Positions 31,807-40,832 of a stretch of 64,000 bases of DNA are shown here, one piece after another. Position 1 is the first letter of the stretch. Each line of letters opens with the position of its first letter. This DNA is from CAVQWH01 sp963718685 (GTDB taxonomy: Bacteria > Patescibacteriota > Saccharimonadia > Saccharimonadales > Saccharimonadaceae). The stretch spans positions 1 through 64,000 of the forward strand of contig OY970356.1 in NCBI GenBank assembly GCA_963718685.1. Reading direction: 5' to 3'. The translations under genes were made by a program, and so were the position numbers. The notes beneath the pieces are model-generated. The model made no database searches. It saw only the letters and a list, made by a program, of their open reading frames with translations, and was not told where the DNA came from.

Positions 31807-33714
31807 ATGGGTAAAATTATTGGTATCGACCTGGGGACCACCAACAGCGCCATGGCTTATATGGTAGCTGGTAAGCCTGAGGTTATTGCAAATACTGAAG
31901 GTAACCGCACTACGCCAAGTGTGGTAGCTATTAACAAAAGTGGCGAGCGCTTAGTGGGTCAGATTGCACAGCGTCAGCGCGTAACTAATGCAAAAAATAC
32001 GATTTATGGTGTAAAGCGCCTGATTGGCCGTAAGTTTTCCGATAAGGAAGTTCAGAAAGACCACGACATTATGCCATATGAAATTGTTAAGAGCGGTACT
32101 GGCGTAAAAGTGAAAATGTCCGACAAAGAATATAGTCCTGAAGAAGTTAGCGCTATGATCTTAGGCAAGCTGAAGGCTGATGCCGAGAGCTACCTAGGCG
32201 ATAAAGTTACGGAAGCTGTAATCACGGTTCCGGCTTACTTTGACGACTCTCAGCGCCAGGCTACGAAAGATGCCGGCAAGATTGCCGGCCTAGAAGTAAA
32301 ACGAATCATTAACGAACCGACGGCGGCAGCTCTTGCCTATGGCTTAGACAGGAAAAAAGAAGAAAAAATTGCTGTCTTCGACCTTGGTGGTGGTACGTTT
32401 GATGTTTCTATCCTTGAACTTGGCGATGGAGTGTTTGAGGTTAAATCTACTAATGGTGACACTCACCTAGGTGGTGAAGATTTCGATAACCGAATCGTTA
32501 ATTATTTCTTGGAAGAATTTAAAAAAGTGCATGGTGTCGACCTTAAGGGTGACAACGCAGCTATGCAGCGCCTGAAAGACGAAGCAGAAAAGGCCAAGAA
32601 AGAACTTTCAACTACGACCGAAACGGAAATTAACTTACCATTTCTTACTGCCGATGCCGAAGGTCCAAAACACTTTGAGACTAAGTTGACTCGCGCTAAG
32701 TTGGAAGAACTAGTGGCTGAGCTGATTGATAAAACAGCTGCTCCATGCGAGAAGGCTCTGAAAGACGCCGGCCTGAAGACTGGCGAGATTAATGAAGTGG
32801 TTTTGGTGGGCGGTATGACCCGAATGCCTGCAGTTATTGAAAAAGTTAAGAAAATCTTTGGCAAAGATCCTCTAAAAGGCGTTAACCCTGACGAAGTCGT
32901 AGCCGTTGGTGCTGCTATTCAAGCTGGCGTATTGCAAGGCGACGTGAAAGATGTGCTGCTTCTGGATGTTACGCCTCTTTCTCTTGGCATCGAGACACTT
33001 GGCGGCGTGACAAATAAGCTTATTGAACGAAACACGACCGTTCCTACCAGCAAGTCTGAGGTTTATTCAACAGCTGCTGATAACCAGCCGCAAGTGGAAA
33101 TCCACGTGCTACAAGGCGAGCGTGAAATGGCAACTGATAACAAATCACTCGGTAGGTTTACCTTAGACGGTATTGCTCCCGCACCCCGTGGAGTGCCGCA
33201 AATTGAAGTAACGTTTAATATCGATGCCAACGGCATCTTAAATGTGACCGCTAAAGACAAAGGCACCGGCAAAGAACAGTCAATTACGATTTCTGATAGC
33301 GGTAATCTTAGTAAAGATGATATTGAAAAAGCCCAAAAGGAAGCTGAATCTCACGCCAGTGAGGACAAGAAAAAGCGCGAAGCTATTGAAGCCCGCAATG
33401 TGTTGGAAAACGCTATTTACCAGGCTGAGAAGATGCCTAGTGAATACAAGGATAAGATTTCCGATGAAGACAAGAAAACAATTGAGGAAGCCGTAACTGA
33501 AGCTAAGAAGCATCAGTCTTCAGAAGATAAGGAAGAGCTTGAAACTGCCAGCAAAGAGCTGATGGAAAAAATTCAGACAATTGGCGCAAAGCTTTATGAG
33601 GCTTCTAATAAAGAAGAAAAGTCTGATGAAGAGGGTAAAAAAGAAGATAAAAATTCGCCAGCTGGCGAAGATGAGCCAGTTGAAGGCGAAGTTGTCGACG
33701 AAAAAGAAAAATAA
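31807..33714 (+). CDS. dnaK: Chaperone protein DnaK (Hsp70)
   Basis: ATP-dependent folding chaperone working with DnaJ and GrpE. The actin-like ATPase domain starts GIDLGTTNSAMA (about 5-16), with NEPTAAALAYGLD near 170, DLGGGTFDVSILELG near 195 and VLVGGMTRMPAV near 335. The substrate-binding domain has LLDVTPLSLGIETLGG near 393 and the lid ends in a Glu/Lys-rich tail (GEVVDEKEK). It is full length (635 aa). AAAAGGAG precedes the ATG by 6 bases. It is controlled by the CIRCE site upstream. A minus-strand gene lies immediately downstream. Confidence 0.98.
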   Translation: MGKIIGIDLGTTNSAMAYMVAGKPEVIANTEGNRTTPSVVAINKSGERLVGQIAQRQRVTNAKNTIYGVKRLIGRKFSDKEVQKDHDIMPYEIVKSGTGVKVKMSDKEYSPEEVSAMILGKLKADAESYLGDKVTEAVITVPAYFDDSQRQATKDAGKIAGLEVKRIINEPTAAALAYGLDRKKEEKIAVFDLGGGTFDVSILELGDGVFEVKSTNGDTHLGGEDFDNRIVNYFLEEFKKVHGVDLKGDNAAMQRLKDEAEKAKKELSTTTETEINLPFLTADAEGPKHFETKLTRAKLEELVAELIDKTAAPCEKALKDAGLKTGEINEVVLVGGMTRMPAVIEKVKKIFGKDPLKGVNPDEVVAVGAAIQAGVLQGDVKDVLLLDVTPLSLGIETLGGVTNKLIERNTTVPTSKSEVYSTAADNQPQVEIHVLQGEREMATDNKSLGRFTLDGIAPAPRGVPQIEVTFNIDANGILNVTAKDKGTGKEQSITISDSGNLSKDDIEKAQKEAESHASEDKKKREAIEARNVLENAIYQAEKMPSEYKDKISDEDKKTIEEAVTEAKKHQSSEDKEELETASKELMEKIQTIGAKLYEASNKEEKSDEEGKKEDKNSPAGEDEPVEGEVVDEKEK

Positions 33715-33742
33715 AATAAATATAACTCAATCCAGTTTAGTT

Positions 33743-34849
33743 TTATAACGATAAAAACAACGCCACCCACACCATGCCTGGGTCAGCTTTATAAAGTGGT
33801 GCTTTGAACCACGAACCATCTGGATTGGTAAGCTCAGGATAGGTGCCATGTCGCTTGATTAATTTCTCGAACTTAGCATATTCTTCGTCGTATTCTGGAC
33901 GCTTGAATTTTTTTAGACTGTGCAAATAAAATGTGCCATGCCATGTCCATATGGTTGTTCCCGTATAGTTTGGCATTAGCCACTTACCCATACCAAAACG
34001 ATAGTGAAATTTGCTCCAATCTTTACAATATTCGAGCGGATAGAGTTTCTGGTAGCCGCTTTCTTGCAAGTAATCAAATGTACTGGCAGCTTTTTCTTTA
34101 CTATCCACGACATCAAGGAAAAATGGCATGAGCCCACACTCAGAGCTCCAGGCATTTGTGGAGCGGTCGGCTTTATAAAAACGGCCGTTCCAATAATTTT
34201 CATTCAATATTTTTTGATAAACTTCTAAGCTAAACGGAAAGTCGAGTTTGAGCTTTTGAGCACAGGCGCTCATACGGGCAATCATTGCGATTGCATAGGC
34301 GCTACGATCGTAATTTACCGCATCTCGCATCTCGGCGTAGCGAACATTAGTCTTAAGGTCGCCGGTCTCGGGGTGCAGATATGTTGCGGCATAATTTTTT
34401 AGTCGTTTATTAAGAAGTTTAGCTTCCATTGGCCGGAGTTTGTACTCGCTAACCACCAAACTGTGAAGTAACCAAGGAAGTGCATCAATAGATTTTTTAG
34501 CTGGAGCGTTGAAAGTGTTGCCGGCTTTGTCTATACAAAGCGTGACGTGATCTACTTTCATGTAATGTAACAGCGCCCAGTTTAGTGTATGGCGAACATT
34601 GTTTCCTTCCCCCAACCTAACTAGGCTATCTGCCACTGTCCCGAAATCTCTCATCCAGAAGAAATCGAAATGGCCTAGGCTAGTGCGATAAAAATCCCCT
34701 TCCCATAAACGATCTAGGATTTGCTCACAAATCTCGCGGGGTGTACCGTCAAACCGTTCAATCTTACCGAAGTAGCGATTATAAATTTGACGAGACCAAA
34801 CCCGGATTGTCCCAATTACTACACCTATACTGCGATAAAGTCGCTCCAT
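33743..34849 (-). CDS. Six-hairpin glycosidase-like protein
   Basis: Start 34849 is chosen because TATACT on the minus strand ends 7 bases before this ATG; an upstream in-frame start would lie in the promoter. The 368-residue product is built of paired helices with many Trp and Tyr, like (alpha/alpha)6-barrel glycosidases: FDFFWMRDFGTVADSLVRLG (about 62-81), RDAVNYDRSAYAIAMIARMS (about 185-204) and TTIWTWHGTFYLHSLKKF (about 305-322). The WMRDFG and acidic residues suggest the active site of amylo-glucosidase or invertase-like enzymes, but no exact family is certain. There is no signal peptide, so it acts in the cytoplasm, perhaps on stored or scavenged oligosaccharides (inference). Confidence 0.65.
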   Translation of the reverse strand: MERLYRSIGVVIGTIRVWSRQIYNRYFGKIERFDGTPREICEQILDRLWEGDFYRTSLGHFDFFWMRDFGTVADSLVRLGEGNNVRHTLNWALLHYMKVDHVTLCIDKAGNTFNAPAKKSIDALPWLLHSLVVSEYKLRPMEAKLLNKRLKNYAATYLHPETGDLKTNVRYAEMRDAVNYDRSAYAIAMIARMSACAQKLKLDFPFSLEVYQKILNENYWNGRFYKADRSTNAWSSECGLMPFFLDVVDSKEKAASTFDYLQESGYQKLYPLEYCKDWSKFHYRFGMGKWLMPNYTGTTIWTWHGTFYLHSLKKFKRPEYDEEYAKFEKLIKRHGTYPELTNPDGSWFKAPLYKADPGMVWVALFLSL

Positions 34850-34938
34850 GCATAAAAGTATAACAGACAAGATGCGTTATTACTGGTTATCTGCCGGTGG
34901 CTTTCTGTTTAACCTTATCGGCGTTAAAAATTTACCAA

Positions 34939-34976
34939 TTAGCACTCTTGTTTCTTGAGTGCTAATTCTGTATTAT
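34939..34976 (+). promoter_or_regulatory. CIRCE operator and promoter of dnaJ
   Basis: Perfect TTAGCACTC (34939-34947), 9-base spacer, GAGTGCTAA (34957-34965). The -35 TTGTTT (34948-34953) is inside the spacer; 17 bases on is TATTAT (34971-34976), ending 8 bases before the dnaJ ATG, so the transcript should be leaderless. Confidence 0.94.
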
Positions 34977-34984
34977 TGATAAAG

Positions 34985-36094
34985 ATGTCAAAACGCGATT
35001 ATTACGAAGTTTTAGGAATTGGTAAAAACGCCTCGGCTGATGAAATTAAGAAGGCGTTTAGAAAACTTGCCGTAAAACACCATCCCGACAAAGAAGGTGG
35101 TAGTGAGAAAAAATTCCAAGAAATCAACGAAGCTTACGAGGTTCTAAAAGATCCTTCAAAAAGGCAGCGTTACGATCAATTCGGCCATGCCGGTGTTGGC
35201 GGCAATGGCGGAGGCGGAGGCAATCCGTTTGAAGGTTTCCAGGGTTTCGGCGGCCAGGGACAGAATGTTAATTTTGATTTTGGAGACATAGGACTTGGCG
35301 ACATATTCGGTAGTTTTTTTGGTGGCGGCCGGCAACAACAAAGCCGTGGTTCTCGCCGTGGCCGTGATGTTGAGACTGACGTAAGCCTAAGCTTCGAAGA
35401 GGCAGTATTTGGTACGGGAAAAACACTTCACTTAACGCTTGATGATGAATGCTCGCATTGTAAAGGCACAACTGTTGAGCCTGGGCATGAGATGAAGACT
35501 TGCCAAACATGTAAGGGTTCTGGCCAACAAACTCGCGTTATGAACACTATGTTCGGCCAAATTCAGCAAGCCGTAGTTTGCCCTACTTGTGAAGGCCGCG
35601 GACAGGTGCCAGAAAAAGTTTGCAGCGTCTGTAAGGGCAAGGGTACCGAACGCAAGAAGCAAGCCGTTAACTTGAAAGTGCCGGCTGGCATTGACGACGG
35701 AGCAACCGTTCGTTTACGTGAGCGCGGCGAAGCTGTGGCGACAGGCGCCAAAGGTGACTTATATGTTCATATTAGAGTTAAACCTGACAAAAAATTCACT
35801 CGCGAAGGCGATTTAATTCTTAGCGAAGAAGAAGTAGACATGATTGATGCCACGCTGGGTACAGAAATTGAAGTAGAGACGGTAGATGGACCGGTACGCA
35901 TGAAAGTACCTGCCGGAACCCAGAGTGGTACTGACTTTAAACTATCCAGCCACGGAGTACCACATCTAAGAGGCGAAAAACGCGGTGCTCACATAGTCAG
36001 CTTAGTAGTTAAAACTCCGACTAAACTTAGCAAAAAGCAAAAGGAACTCTTAGAAGAATTCGGCTCTGCCCCAAAGAAGCGCGGTATATTTTAA
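34985..36094 (+). CDS. dnaJ: Chaperone protein DnaJ (Hsp40)
   Basis: Start 34985 is set by the promoter (TATTAT 8 bases upstream); an in-frame codon inside the CIRCE is not a credible start. The J domain has HPD at 33-35. A Gly/Phe-rich stretch follows (about 66-110), then four CxxCxGxG zinc repeats (CSHCKGTT, CQTCKGSG, CPTCEGRG and CSVCKGKG), then the C-terminal client-binding domain. It delivers clients to DnaK and stimulates its ATPase. It has 369 residues and is complete. The stop overlaps the far end of the converging HNH remnant. Confidence 0.97.
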   Translation: MSKRDYYEVLGIGKNASADEIKKAFRKLAVKHHPDKEGGSEKKFQEINEAYEVLKDPSKRQRYDQFGHAGVGGNGGGGGNPFEGFQGFGGQGQNVNFDFGDIGLGDIFGSFFGGGRQQQSRGSRRGRDVETDVSLSFEEAVFGTGKTLHLTLDDECSHCKGTTVEPGHEMKTCQTCKGSGQQTRVMNTMFGQIQQAVVCPTCEGRGQVPEKVCSVCKGKGTERKKQAVNLKVPAGIDDGATVRLRERGEAVATGAKGDLYVHIRVKPDKKFTREGDLILSEEEVDMIDATLGTEIEVETVDGPVRMKVPAGTQSGTDFKLSSHGVPHLRGEKRGAHIVSLVVKTPTKLSKKQKELLEEFGSAPKKRGIF

Positions 36095-36754
36095 AAGGAT
36101 TCAGCAAAAGCTGCAGTATTGATAAGTTGAGAACAAGCTATAGTCCCAGAACTTTGCTGGAATAAAGTAGGCGCCACTTCTAATTTGCGGGCCATAGCTC
36201 CCCGAGCAGTATTAATGCCGCCATCTACTGGATCCAGATGGTATGGGTTGCAGCAAGAATGCATGCCGACATAGATGGTCCACGGATAAATCGTCTACCG
36301 TTTCGCCTCTCAAGATAGACAAAGAAGCTCGATGGGCCATTTTATTTTTCAAGTTTAGAGCTCCTAGTGTTATGCTCGGGTACCTTGCTCGCCCCGCCTT
36401 GTCATAAGAAGCTTTCAGTGGCAGATGCCAACAACCCGTCTCTTCGTCAAATACAAATCCTTCTCTAGAAGCTAGGTATTGAGCGAATAATACTACTTCT
36501 TCAGGCTGATTAATTTGAGGCATCACAGCAGTTCTTATTAATTCTTCAAACTGCTTGCGGCTAAAATCTACCGAAGGTAAAATTCCTCCCCAGCTGGTGA
36601 CGAGAACTTCATCTTCCGTGAAGTCATGTCCTTCTGGAAGGAGAGGGTCAGGCGGCAATCGCAAAGCAAATCTGCCTCCAGGATGGTGCAGAGTGTCAAT
36701 AGTTTTTGGCGGCTGCTGGTCATTTGATGAGCCAGATAGTTCCAGTGTTGCCAT
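36091..36754 (-). pseudogene. HNH endonuclease broken by a 4-bp tandem duplication
   Basis: The minus-strand frame starting at 36754 encodes a helical N-terminal part and then LSVDHLCRH at about 157-165, the first half of an HNH (treble-clef) nuclease site. It then derails and stops at 36212. At 36258-36266 the bases GCAT occur twice in a row. Removing one copy restores DHLCRHSCCNPYHLDPV, a complete HNH core with its zinc cysteines and the NPYHL catalytic helix, and the frame then stays open to TAA at 36091-36093. The parent protein would be about 220 residues, resembling free-standing homing or phage-type HNH nucleases. It overlaps the dnaJ stop. It is probably inactive now. Confidence 0.75.
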
Positions 36755-36898
36755 ATACTTTACTAGCTAACAATAGAGTTAGACTTTCTCCTTACTCCCA
36801 CTATAATAATCCTATCATAACCTTAAAATTTAAAAGCATAATTAGTTGCAACTCCAGGGTTATCGTGATATTATCGTATAATATTGTTTAGTAATTTC

Positions 36899-38194
36899 AT
36901 GGTAGAAAAACCTCCAAAAGTATCATTACTAAAAGCCTTCCGGCCCGATCAACACAAAGTCGCGGATACTACCCTTAGCTATCCAAATTTAGGAGCAAAA
37001 GTTATCAAACATAGCAGCTATGATGCTGCGCGTTGGGAACAATTTTTAATTGAAGATGACGAACTGGCTCAAGCTGCTCACGCAGAGGAGTTGGCTTCAC
37101 AGTATCTTTTACAAACTTCTTTGCAACTTAACGAAGCCTATTCGCCAGAGCTAAAGGAGATGTGGTCTCGTCGATTTACTGAAGCCTCAATTGAATTATT
37201 TGGTCGTCCGGATCCTGAGATTGCTAACCAATTATTTGCTCAGCAACGGCAAGAATTTGAGGCTTTAAAAGACAATCCGCACGTTGATCAATCACTACTT
37301 AAACACGTGCTTGCTACTTATGCAGCTTCGGAAGTTGAGATGTCGGCAGAGACTAAGCAACCAGAAGACTTTTCTGAAAGTGCTAAAGCCTTCAAAACTT
37401 TCTTAGAAGAAGAATACAAAGAAGAACTTTCGGTTTTTGATAGCTTAGATGATGAAGCCCAGGCTTCTCCTGCTGAAACAGCCGAATTATTCACTAGAGC
37501 TTTAGATAAGTTAAAAGCTAAGGATTCCGCTTGGAATGAGTGGGCAGTAGAAATAACAGACACTACGAGCTTGGCTATAGTTTCTAAAAGTAAAAGAATC
37601 CGAGTAGGCAAGAATAGAGTTCCCTTTAAGGCCAGTGAAATAAGAGGTCTATTCGGCCACGAAGTCCTAGTTCATACTAAACGTGCTATTGAGGCTCGTA
37701 GGCTCGGTGACGAAGAGTTGGCGCTTGGCCTGCCCAACTATTTACAAGGCGAAGAAGGCGTAGCGATTTTTATTGAGACAAGTCTAAATGGCCAAGTACC
37801 TACAAAGATTATTAATCGCTATGTTGATACGGCCATAGCTCTGGGTGATATTTTGCCACAAGCTTTCACTAGGCAGGAGCTTTTTGATTTTGTGATGACA
37901 CGCGAAATTGTGCGGGCTCAAGCTGAGCAGCAAACTAACATAGTAGACATCAGCAGCTTGCAAAAACAAGTTTGGGAACATGTTAACCGGATTTATCGCG
38001 GCTCTTCGGGCGATGAACATATCGGTGTATTCACTAAGGACGCACTTTATTATGCTGGTTTTAAAGATATGGCAAAGTATATTCATGAGAAGCTACAACA
38101 AGGCATGAGTGTAGACCAGTTATTTACTTACTTAACTGTTGGCAAATTCAATCCATTGAACCCGCTACATGTTAAGCGTCTCGTAACTTCCTAA
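36899..38194 (+). CDS. DUF1704 (MATCAP-like) zinc metallopeptidase
   Basis: Start at the ATG 36899; TATAAT (36877-36882) lies 16 bases upstream, giving a very short leader. Of 431 residues, the HEVLVH motif at about 254-259 is an HExxH zinc site. GEEGVA at about 284-289 is the local form of the QEGLA motif that names this family. The family includes eukaryotic tubulin tyrosine carboxypeptidases, so a bacterial role in trimming C-terminal residues is plausible. There is no signal peptide. It heads a cassette with a retropepsin-like protease, a RimK ligase and a membrane protein, the association known for peptide-tagging systems. Confidence 0.82.
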   Translation: MVEKPPKVSLLKAFRPDQHKVADTTLSYPNLGAKVIKHSSYDAARWEQFLIEDDELAQAAHAEELASQYLLQTSLQLNEAYSPELKEMWSRRFTEASIELFGRPDPEIANQLFAQQRQEFEALKDNPHVDQSLLKHVLATYAASEVEMSAETKQPEDFSESAKAFKTFLEEEYKEELSVFDSLDDEAQASPAETAELFTRALDKLKAKDSAWNEWAVEITDTTSLAIVSKSKRIRVGKNRVPFKASEIRGLFGHEVLVHTKRAIEARRLGDEELALGLPNYLQGEEGVAIFIETSLNGQVPTKIINRYVDTAIALGDILPQAFTRQELFDFVMTREIVRAQAEQQTNIVDISSLQKQVWEHVNRIYRGSSGDEHIGVFTKDALYYAGFKDMAKYIHEKLQQGMSVDQLFTYLTVGKFNPLNPLHVKRLVTS

Positions 38195-38222
38195 CACGGC
38201 CAAGGAAGTGTAGGATATAACT

Positions 38223-38711
38223 ATGGGTAAATACCAAGTTATTGTTGGACGTTTTGAGCACGTCGATATTGTAGGTAAGTTTAAAGACATCCCTGCCAAA
38301 ATTGATACCGGAGCTTATCGCTCGTCTATTCATGCTAGCGATATTGAAGTGGTAAAAATAAACGCTAAGGAAGTCTTAAAATTCACTTTGCTTGGGCATC
38401 CGGTATCCAATAAACGACGCACCCTGGAGACGCGCGTTTTTAACATTCGCAAAATCCGTAATTCGAACGGGCACATCACTACTCGCTATGAAGTCACCCT
38501 AAAAGTCAGGTTAGGTTATAAAATTTTTCGTACGCCTTTTACTTTGATTGATCGCTCAACTAACATCTTCCCTATCTTAGTGGGGCGCAAAGCTTTGAAT
38601 AAGCGATTTTTGGTGGACCCTAACTTAGCTGGGATGAGCCGAGTAGAGCTAAAGCTTGCTGCCGCCAGCGTACCTATTGACGAGGAAGACTTGGAAGGGG
38701 TAAACGCATGA
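38223..38711 (+). CDS. RimK-associated retropepsin-like protease (PF05618-type)
   Basis: 162 residues with the aspartyl-protease core AKIDTGAYRSSIHAS (about 20-34), the DTGA catalytic turn, and the second-half IFPILVGRKALNKRFLVDP. Genes of this type are routinely beside RimK ligases and were once called ATP-dependent zinc proteases; the RimB name is also used. It may remove or trim the amino acids that RimK adds. It has no anchor, so it is cytoplasmic. The stop overlaps the RimK start by 4 bases (ATGA), so translation is coupled. Confidence 0.85.
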   Translation: MGKYQVIVGRFEHVDIVGKFKDIPAKIDTGAYRSSIHASDIEVVKINAKEVLKFTLLGHPVSNKRRTLETRVFNIRKIRNSNGHITTRYEVTLKVRLGYKIFRTPFTLIDRSTNIFPILVGRKALNKRFLVDPNLAGMSRVELKLAAASVPIDEEDLEGVNA

Positions 38712-39619
38712 GGATAGCCATACTCTCTAACGGCCCTGGCAACTACTCTACTAAGCGGCTTAAAGAAGAAGCCTTAAAGCGGGGGCATGAGGTTAAGATA
38801 ATTAAATATCGTGATTGCTATGCCAGCATTGAAAAAAGTAATCCCCTAGTTGGCTATAAAGGCGAGGAGTTGAAAGGCTTTGATGCCGTCATTCCTCGTA
38901 TCGCCAGCAGTATGACTCGCTACGGCTCAGCAATCGTGCGCCAACTTGAAATGCAAGGTGTCTATACGCCTATTAGCTCGATTGCGATTACCCGTGGACG
39001 TGACAAATTACGAGCTATGCAATTATTGGCTAGAGCCGGCGTAGGCATTCCTAAAACGGTATTTTCACGCAATACGGCTGATATTGATAGCATGCTTGAT
39101 CAACTTGGTGGAACGCCGGTGATAATTAAGCTGGCGCGCGGAACTCATGGTAATGGTGTGGTTCTAGCTGAAACCAAAAAAGCCGCAAAGTCTGTGCTGC
39201 AAGCCTTTTATCTTAATAACGAAGACGGAACTAATATTTTACTTCAAGAGTTTATTAAAGAATCTGCCGGTGAAGACGTTCGTGCTTTTGTAGTTGGCAG
39301 GCGGGTTGTTGCCAGCATGAAACGCCAGAGTCTTGACGATGATTTCCGCTCGAATTTGCATCAAGGAGCCGAGGGGAAAGTCGTTAAACTAACTGACGAA
39401 GAAAGAAAAACCGCTATTAAAACCGCTAGAGCAATGGGTATGAATATTTGCGGCGTAGATATGATGCGCTCGCGTCGCGGGCCTTTGGTTTTAGAAATTA
39501 ACTCTAGCCCTGGCTTTGCTATTGAAAAAGTAACTAATCGTAATGTAGGCGAAGCGGTAATCAAATATATCGAGCTGAATGCTAGGCGCAGTCATAAAAA
39601 AGATAAGGTTGGAGCTTAA
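38708..39619 (+). CDS. rimK: RimK-family ATP-grasp ligase (alpha-L-glutamate ligase type)
   Basis: RimK enzymes use ATP to add Glu, or other amino acids, to a protein C-terminus or amine. The 303 residues comprise an N-terminal RimK domain and the ATP-grasp fold: RGRDKLRAMQLLARAGVGIP (about 97-116), VIIKLARGTHGNGVVLAE (about 138-155), AGEDVRAFVVGRRVVASMKR (about 190-209) and the metal-binding VLEINSSPGFAIEKVTN near the end. It starts within the stop of the protease gene and is followed 3 bases later by a small membrane protein. The substrate is not ribosomal S6 by default and cannot be told from sequence. Confidence 0.9.
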   Translation: MRIAILSNGPGNYSTKRLKEEALKRGHEVKIIKYRDCYASIEKSNPLVGYKGEELKGFDAVIPRIASSMTRYGSAIVRQLEMQGVYTPISSIAITRGRDKLRAMQLLARAGVGIPKTVFSRNTADIDSMLDQLGGTPVIIKLARGTHGNGVVLAETKKAAKSVLQAFYLNNEDGTNILLQEFIKESAGEDVRAFVVGRRVVASMKRQSLDDDFRSNLHQGAEGKVVKLTDEERKTAIKTARAMGMNICGVDMMRSRRGPLVLEINSSPGFAIEKVTNRNVGEAVIKYIELNARRSHKKDKVGA

Positions 39620-39622
39620 AAG

Positions 39623-40105
39623 ATGACTTTTACGACTATTTTTATAATTTTCCTGGCAGCTTTATTCACCTTAAGTTACTTAACTAAACGTCGTTTTGGC
39701 GTGCTGGGCTTGGCTCTAGCTGCCGGCGCAATTGTTAGCCAATATTGGGCTAATACTCTGACACCGCTAATTCGCGACCAAGGAGTACAAATAATTAACC
39801 CGCCGCTAGTTAATGTTGTGGCTGCGGGCCTAGTGCTTTTACCGGCGATTTTATTGCTTTTCAGCGGTCCTACTTACCGCCAACGCACGCAGCGAATTAT
39901 CGGCTCGGCGTTATTTGCTCTGTTAGCGGTGGCTTTCTTGCTTGATAATTTGGGCGGTAGTTTACAGCTAGATAAAACCGGCCTTGCGGTATATGAGTTT
40001 ATAGATAACTTTAAGCCAACTATTATAGTGGTTGGCTTGGCTGCTGCCTTGGCGGATGTTTTAATGACTCATACTCCGCGCCGGCGTTATAAAAAGAGTG
40101 ATTAG
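39623..40105 (+). CDS. Small four-helix membrane protein of the RimK cassette
   Basis: 160 residues with four hydrophobic helices (about 1-18, 25-42, 64-82 and 88-107) and a fifth weaker one (about 132-148); the C-terminus is basic (TPRRRYKKSD). No family is recognised. It begins 3 bases after the rimK stop, so it is expressed with the ligase. It could anchor or feed the modifying enzymes at the membrane, which is inference. The tRNA-Lys promoter begins directly after it. Confidence 0.6.
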   Translation: MTFTTIFIIFLAALFTLSYLTKRRFGVLGLALAAGAIVSQYWANTLTPLIRDQGVQIINPPLVNVVAAGLVLLPAILLLFSGPTYRQRTQRIIGSALFALLAVAFLLDNLGGSLQLDKTGLAVYEFIDNFKPTIIVVGLAAALADVLMTHTPRRRYKKSD

Positions 40106-40106
40106 A

Positions 40107-40134
40107 TTGACAGAGAGTAGTAAAAAATGATAAG
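40107..40134 (+). promoter_or_regulatory. Promoter of tRNA-Lys
   Basis: Consensus TTGACA (40107-40112) and GATAAG (40129-40134), 16-base spacing, about 25 bases before the tRNA. Confidence 0.55.
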
Positions 40135-40158
40135 GTTTTCTCTGTTAACCCGCTATGC

Positions 40159-40235
40159 GGGCCGTTAGCTCAGCTGGTTAGAGCACCTGCCTTTTAAGCA
40201 GGGTGTCCCGGGTTCGAGTCCCGGACGGCCCTCCA
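40159..40235 (+). tRNA. tRNA-Lys (anticodon UUU)
   Basis: The acceptor stem GGGCCGT pairs with ACGGCCC; the D arm is GCTCAGCTGGTTAGAGC. The anticodon loop CTTTTAA lies between CCTGC and GCAGG, and the T arm carries GTTCGAGTC. The discriminator T is followed by an encoded CCA (40233-40235). The cloverleaf is complete. Confidence 0.97.
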
Positions 40236-40242
40236 ATATATT

Positions 40243-40788
40243 ATGCCTAAACCTAGATTTATTTTCGTTCATGGGAATCAAGCAACTCATTGGTCTTTTG
40301 CTTGGTCACCATGGCTAAAAATCGAATTAAAGCGACTAGGATTTAAAACATTTTTTGAAACCTTTCCTGACTCGGTTATTGCTAGATCAAAATATTGGCT
40401 TCCATTCCTTAGCGAAAAGGCCAAAGTCGCTGAAAATGATGTTATTATTGGCTGGTCTTCTGGTGCTACCGCCGCAATGAGATACGCAGAAGACCATAAA
40501 ATCCGCGGCTCTGTTTTAGTGGCCCCTAGTTATACTGACCTGGGTGACGAGCTAGAGAGACAAAGTGGTTACTTTGATAAACCATGGAGTTGGGAGAAAA
40601 TCAAAAACAACCAAGAAAAAATTGCCCTAATTTATGGCGATGATGACCCCTATATCCCACAAGCTGATTTTGAGCATATTGCTGAGAAATTAAATCCAGA
40701 AGTTATAAAAGTTCACAAAGCAGGTCATTTTAGTGAAAAACAGGAAATACCGGAACTTCTAAAATATATAAAGCAGAACTATTTATAG
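40243..40788 (+). CDS. Alpha/beta hydrolase of the RBBP9/YdeN type
   Basis: 181 residues: FIFVHGNQATHWSFAW at the N-terminus (oxyanion loop), the nucleophile elbow GWSSGATAAM with Ser at about 71, the acid in LIYGDDDPYIP (about 127-137) and the catalytic His in HKAGHFSEKQ (about 158-167). The short size and this layout fit the RBBP9/YdeN serine hydrolases, whose natural substrates are mostly unknown. The ATG lies 7 bases after the tRNA CCA end, so the mRNA may be released by tRNA processing. It is cytoplasmic. Confidence 0.85.
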   Translation: MPKPRFIFVHGNQATHWSFAWSPWLKIELKRLGFKTFFETFPDSVIARSKYWLPFLSEKAKVAENDVIIGWSSGATAAMRYAEDHKIRGSVLVAPSYTDLGDELERQSGYFDKPWSWEKIKNNQEKIALIYGDDDPYIPQADFEHIAEKLNPEVIKVHKAGHFSEKQEIPELLKYIKQNYL

Positions 40789-40832
40789 AAGTAGCGGCTG
40801 TAGTATTTATGATGACTCTTCATTATTTTTAC

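Noticed and set aside
36212..36754. Intact 180-residue HNH protein
   Set aside because: The frame stops just after DHLCRH. The catalytic half is in another frame, so it was called a pseudogene.
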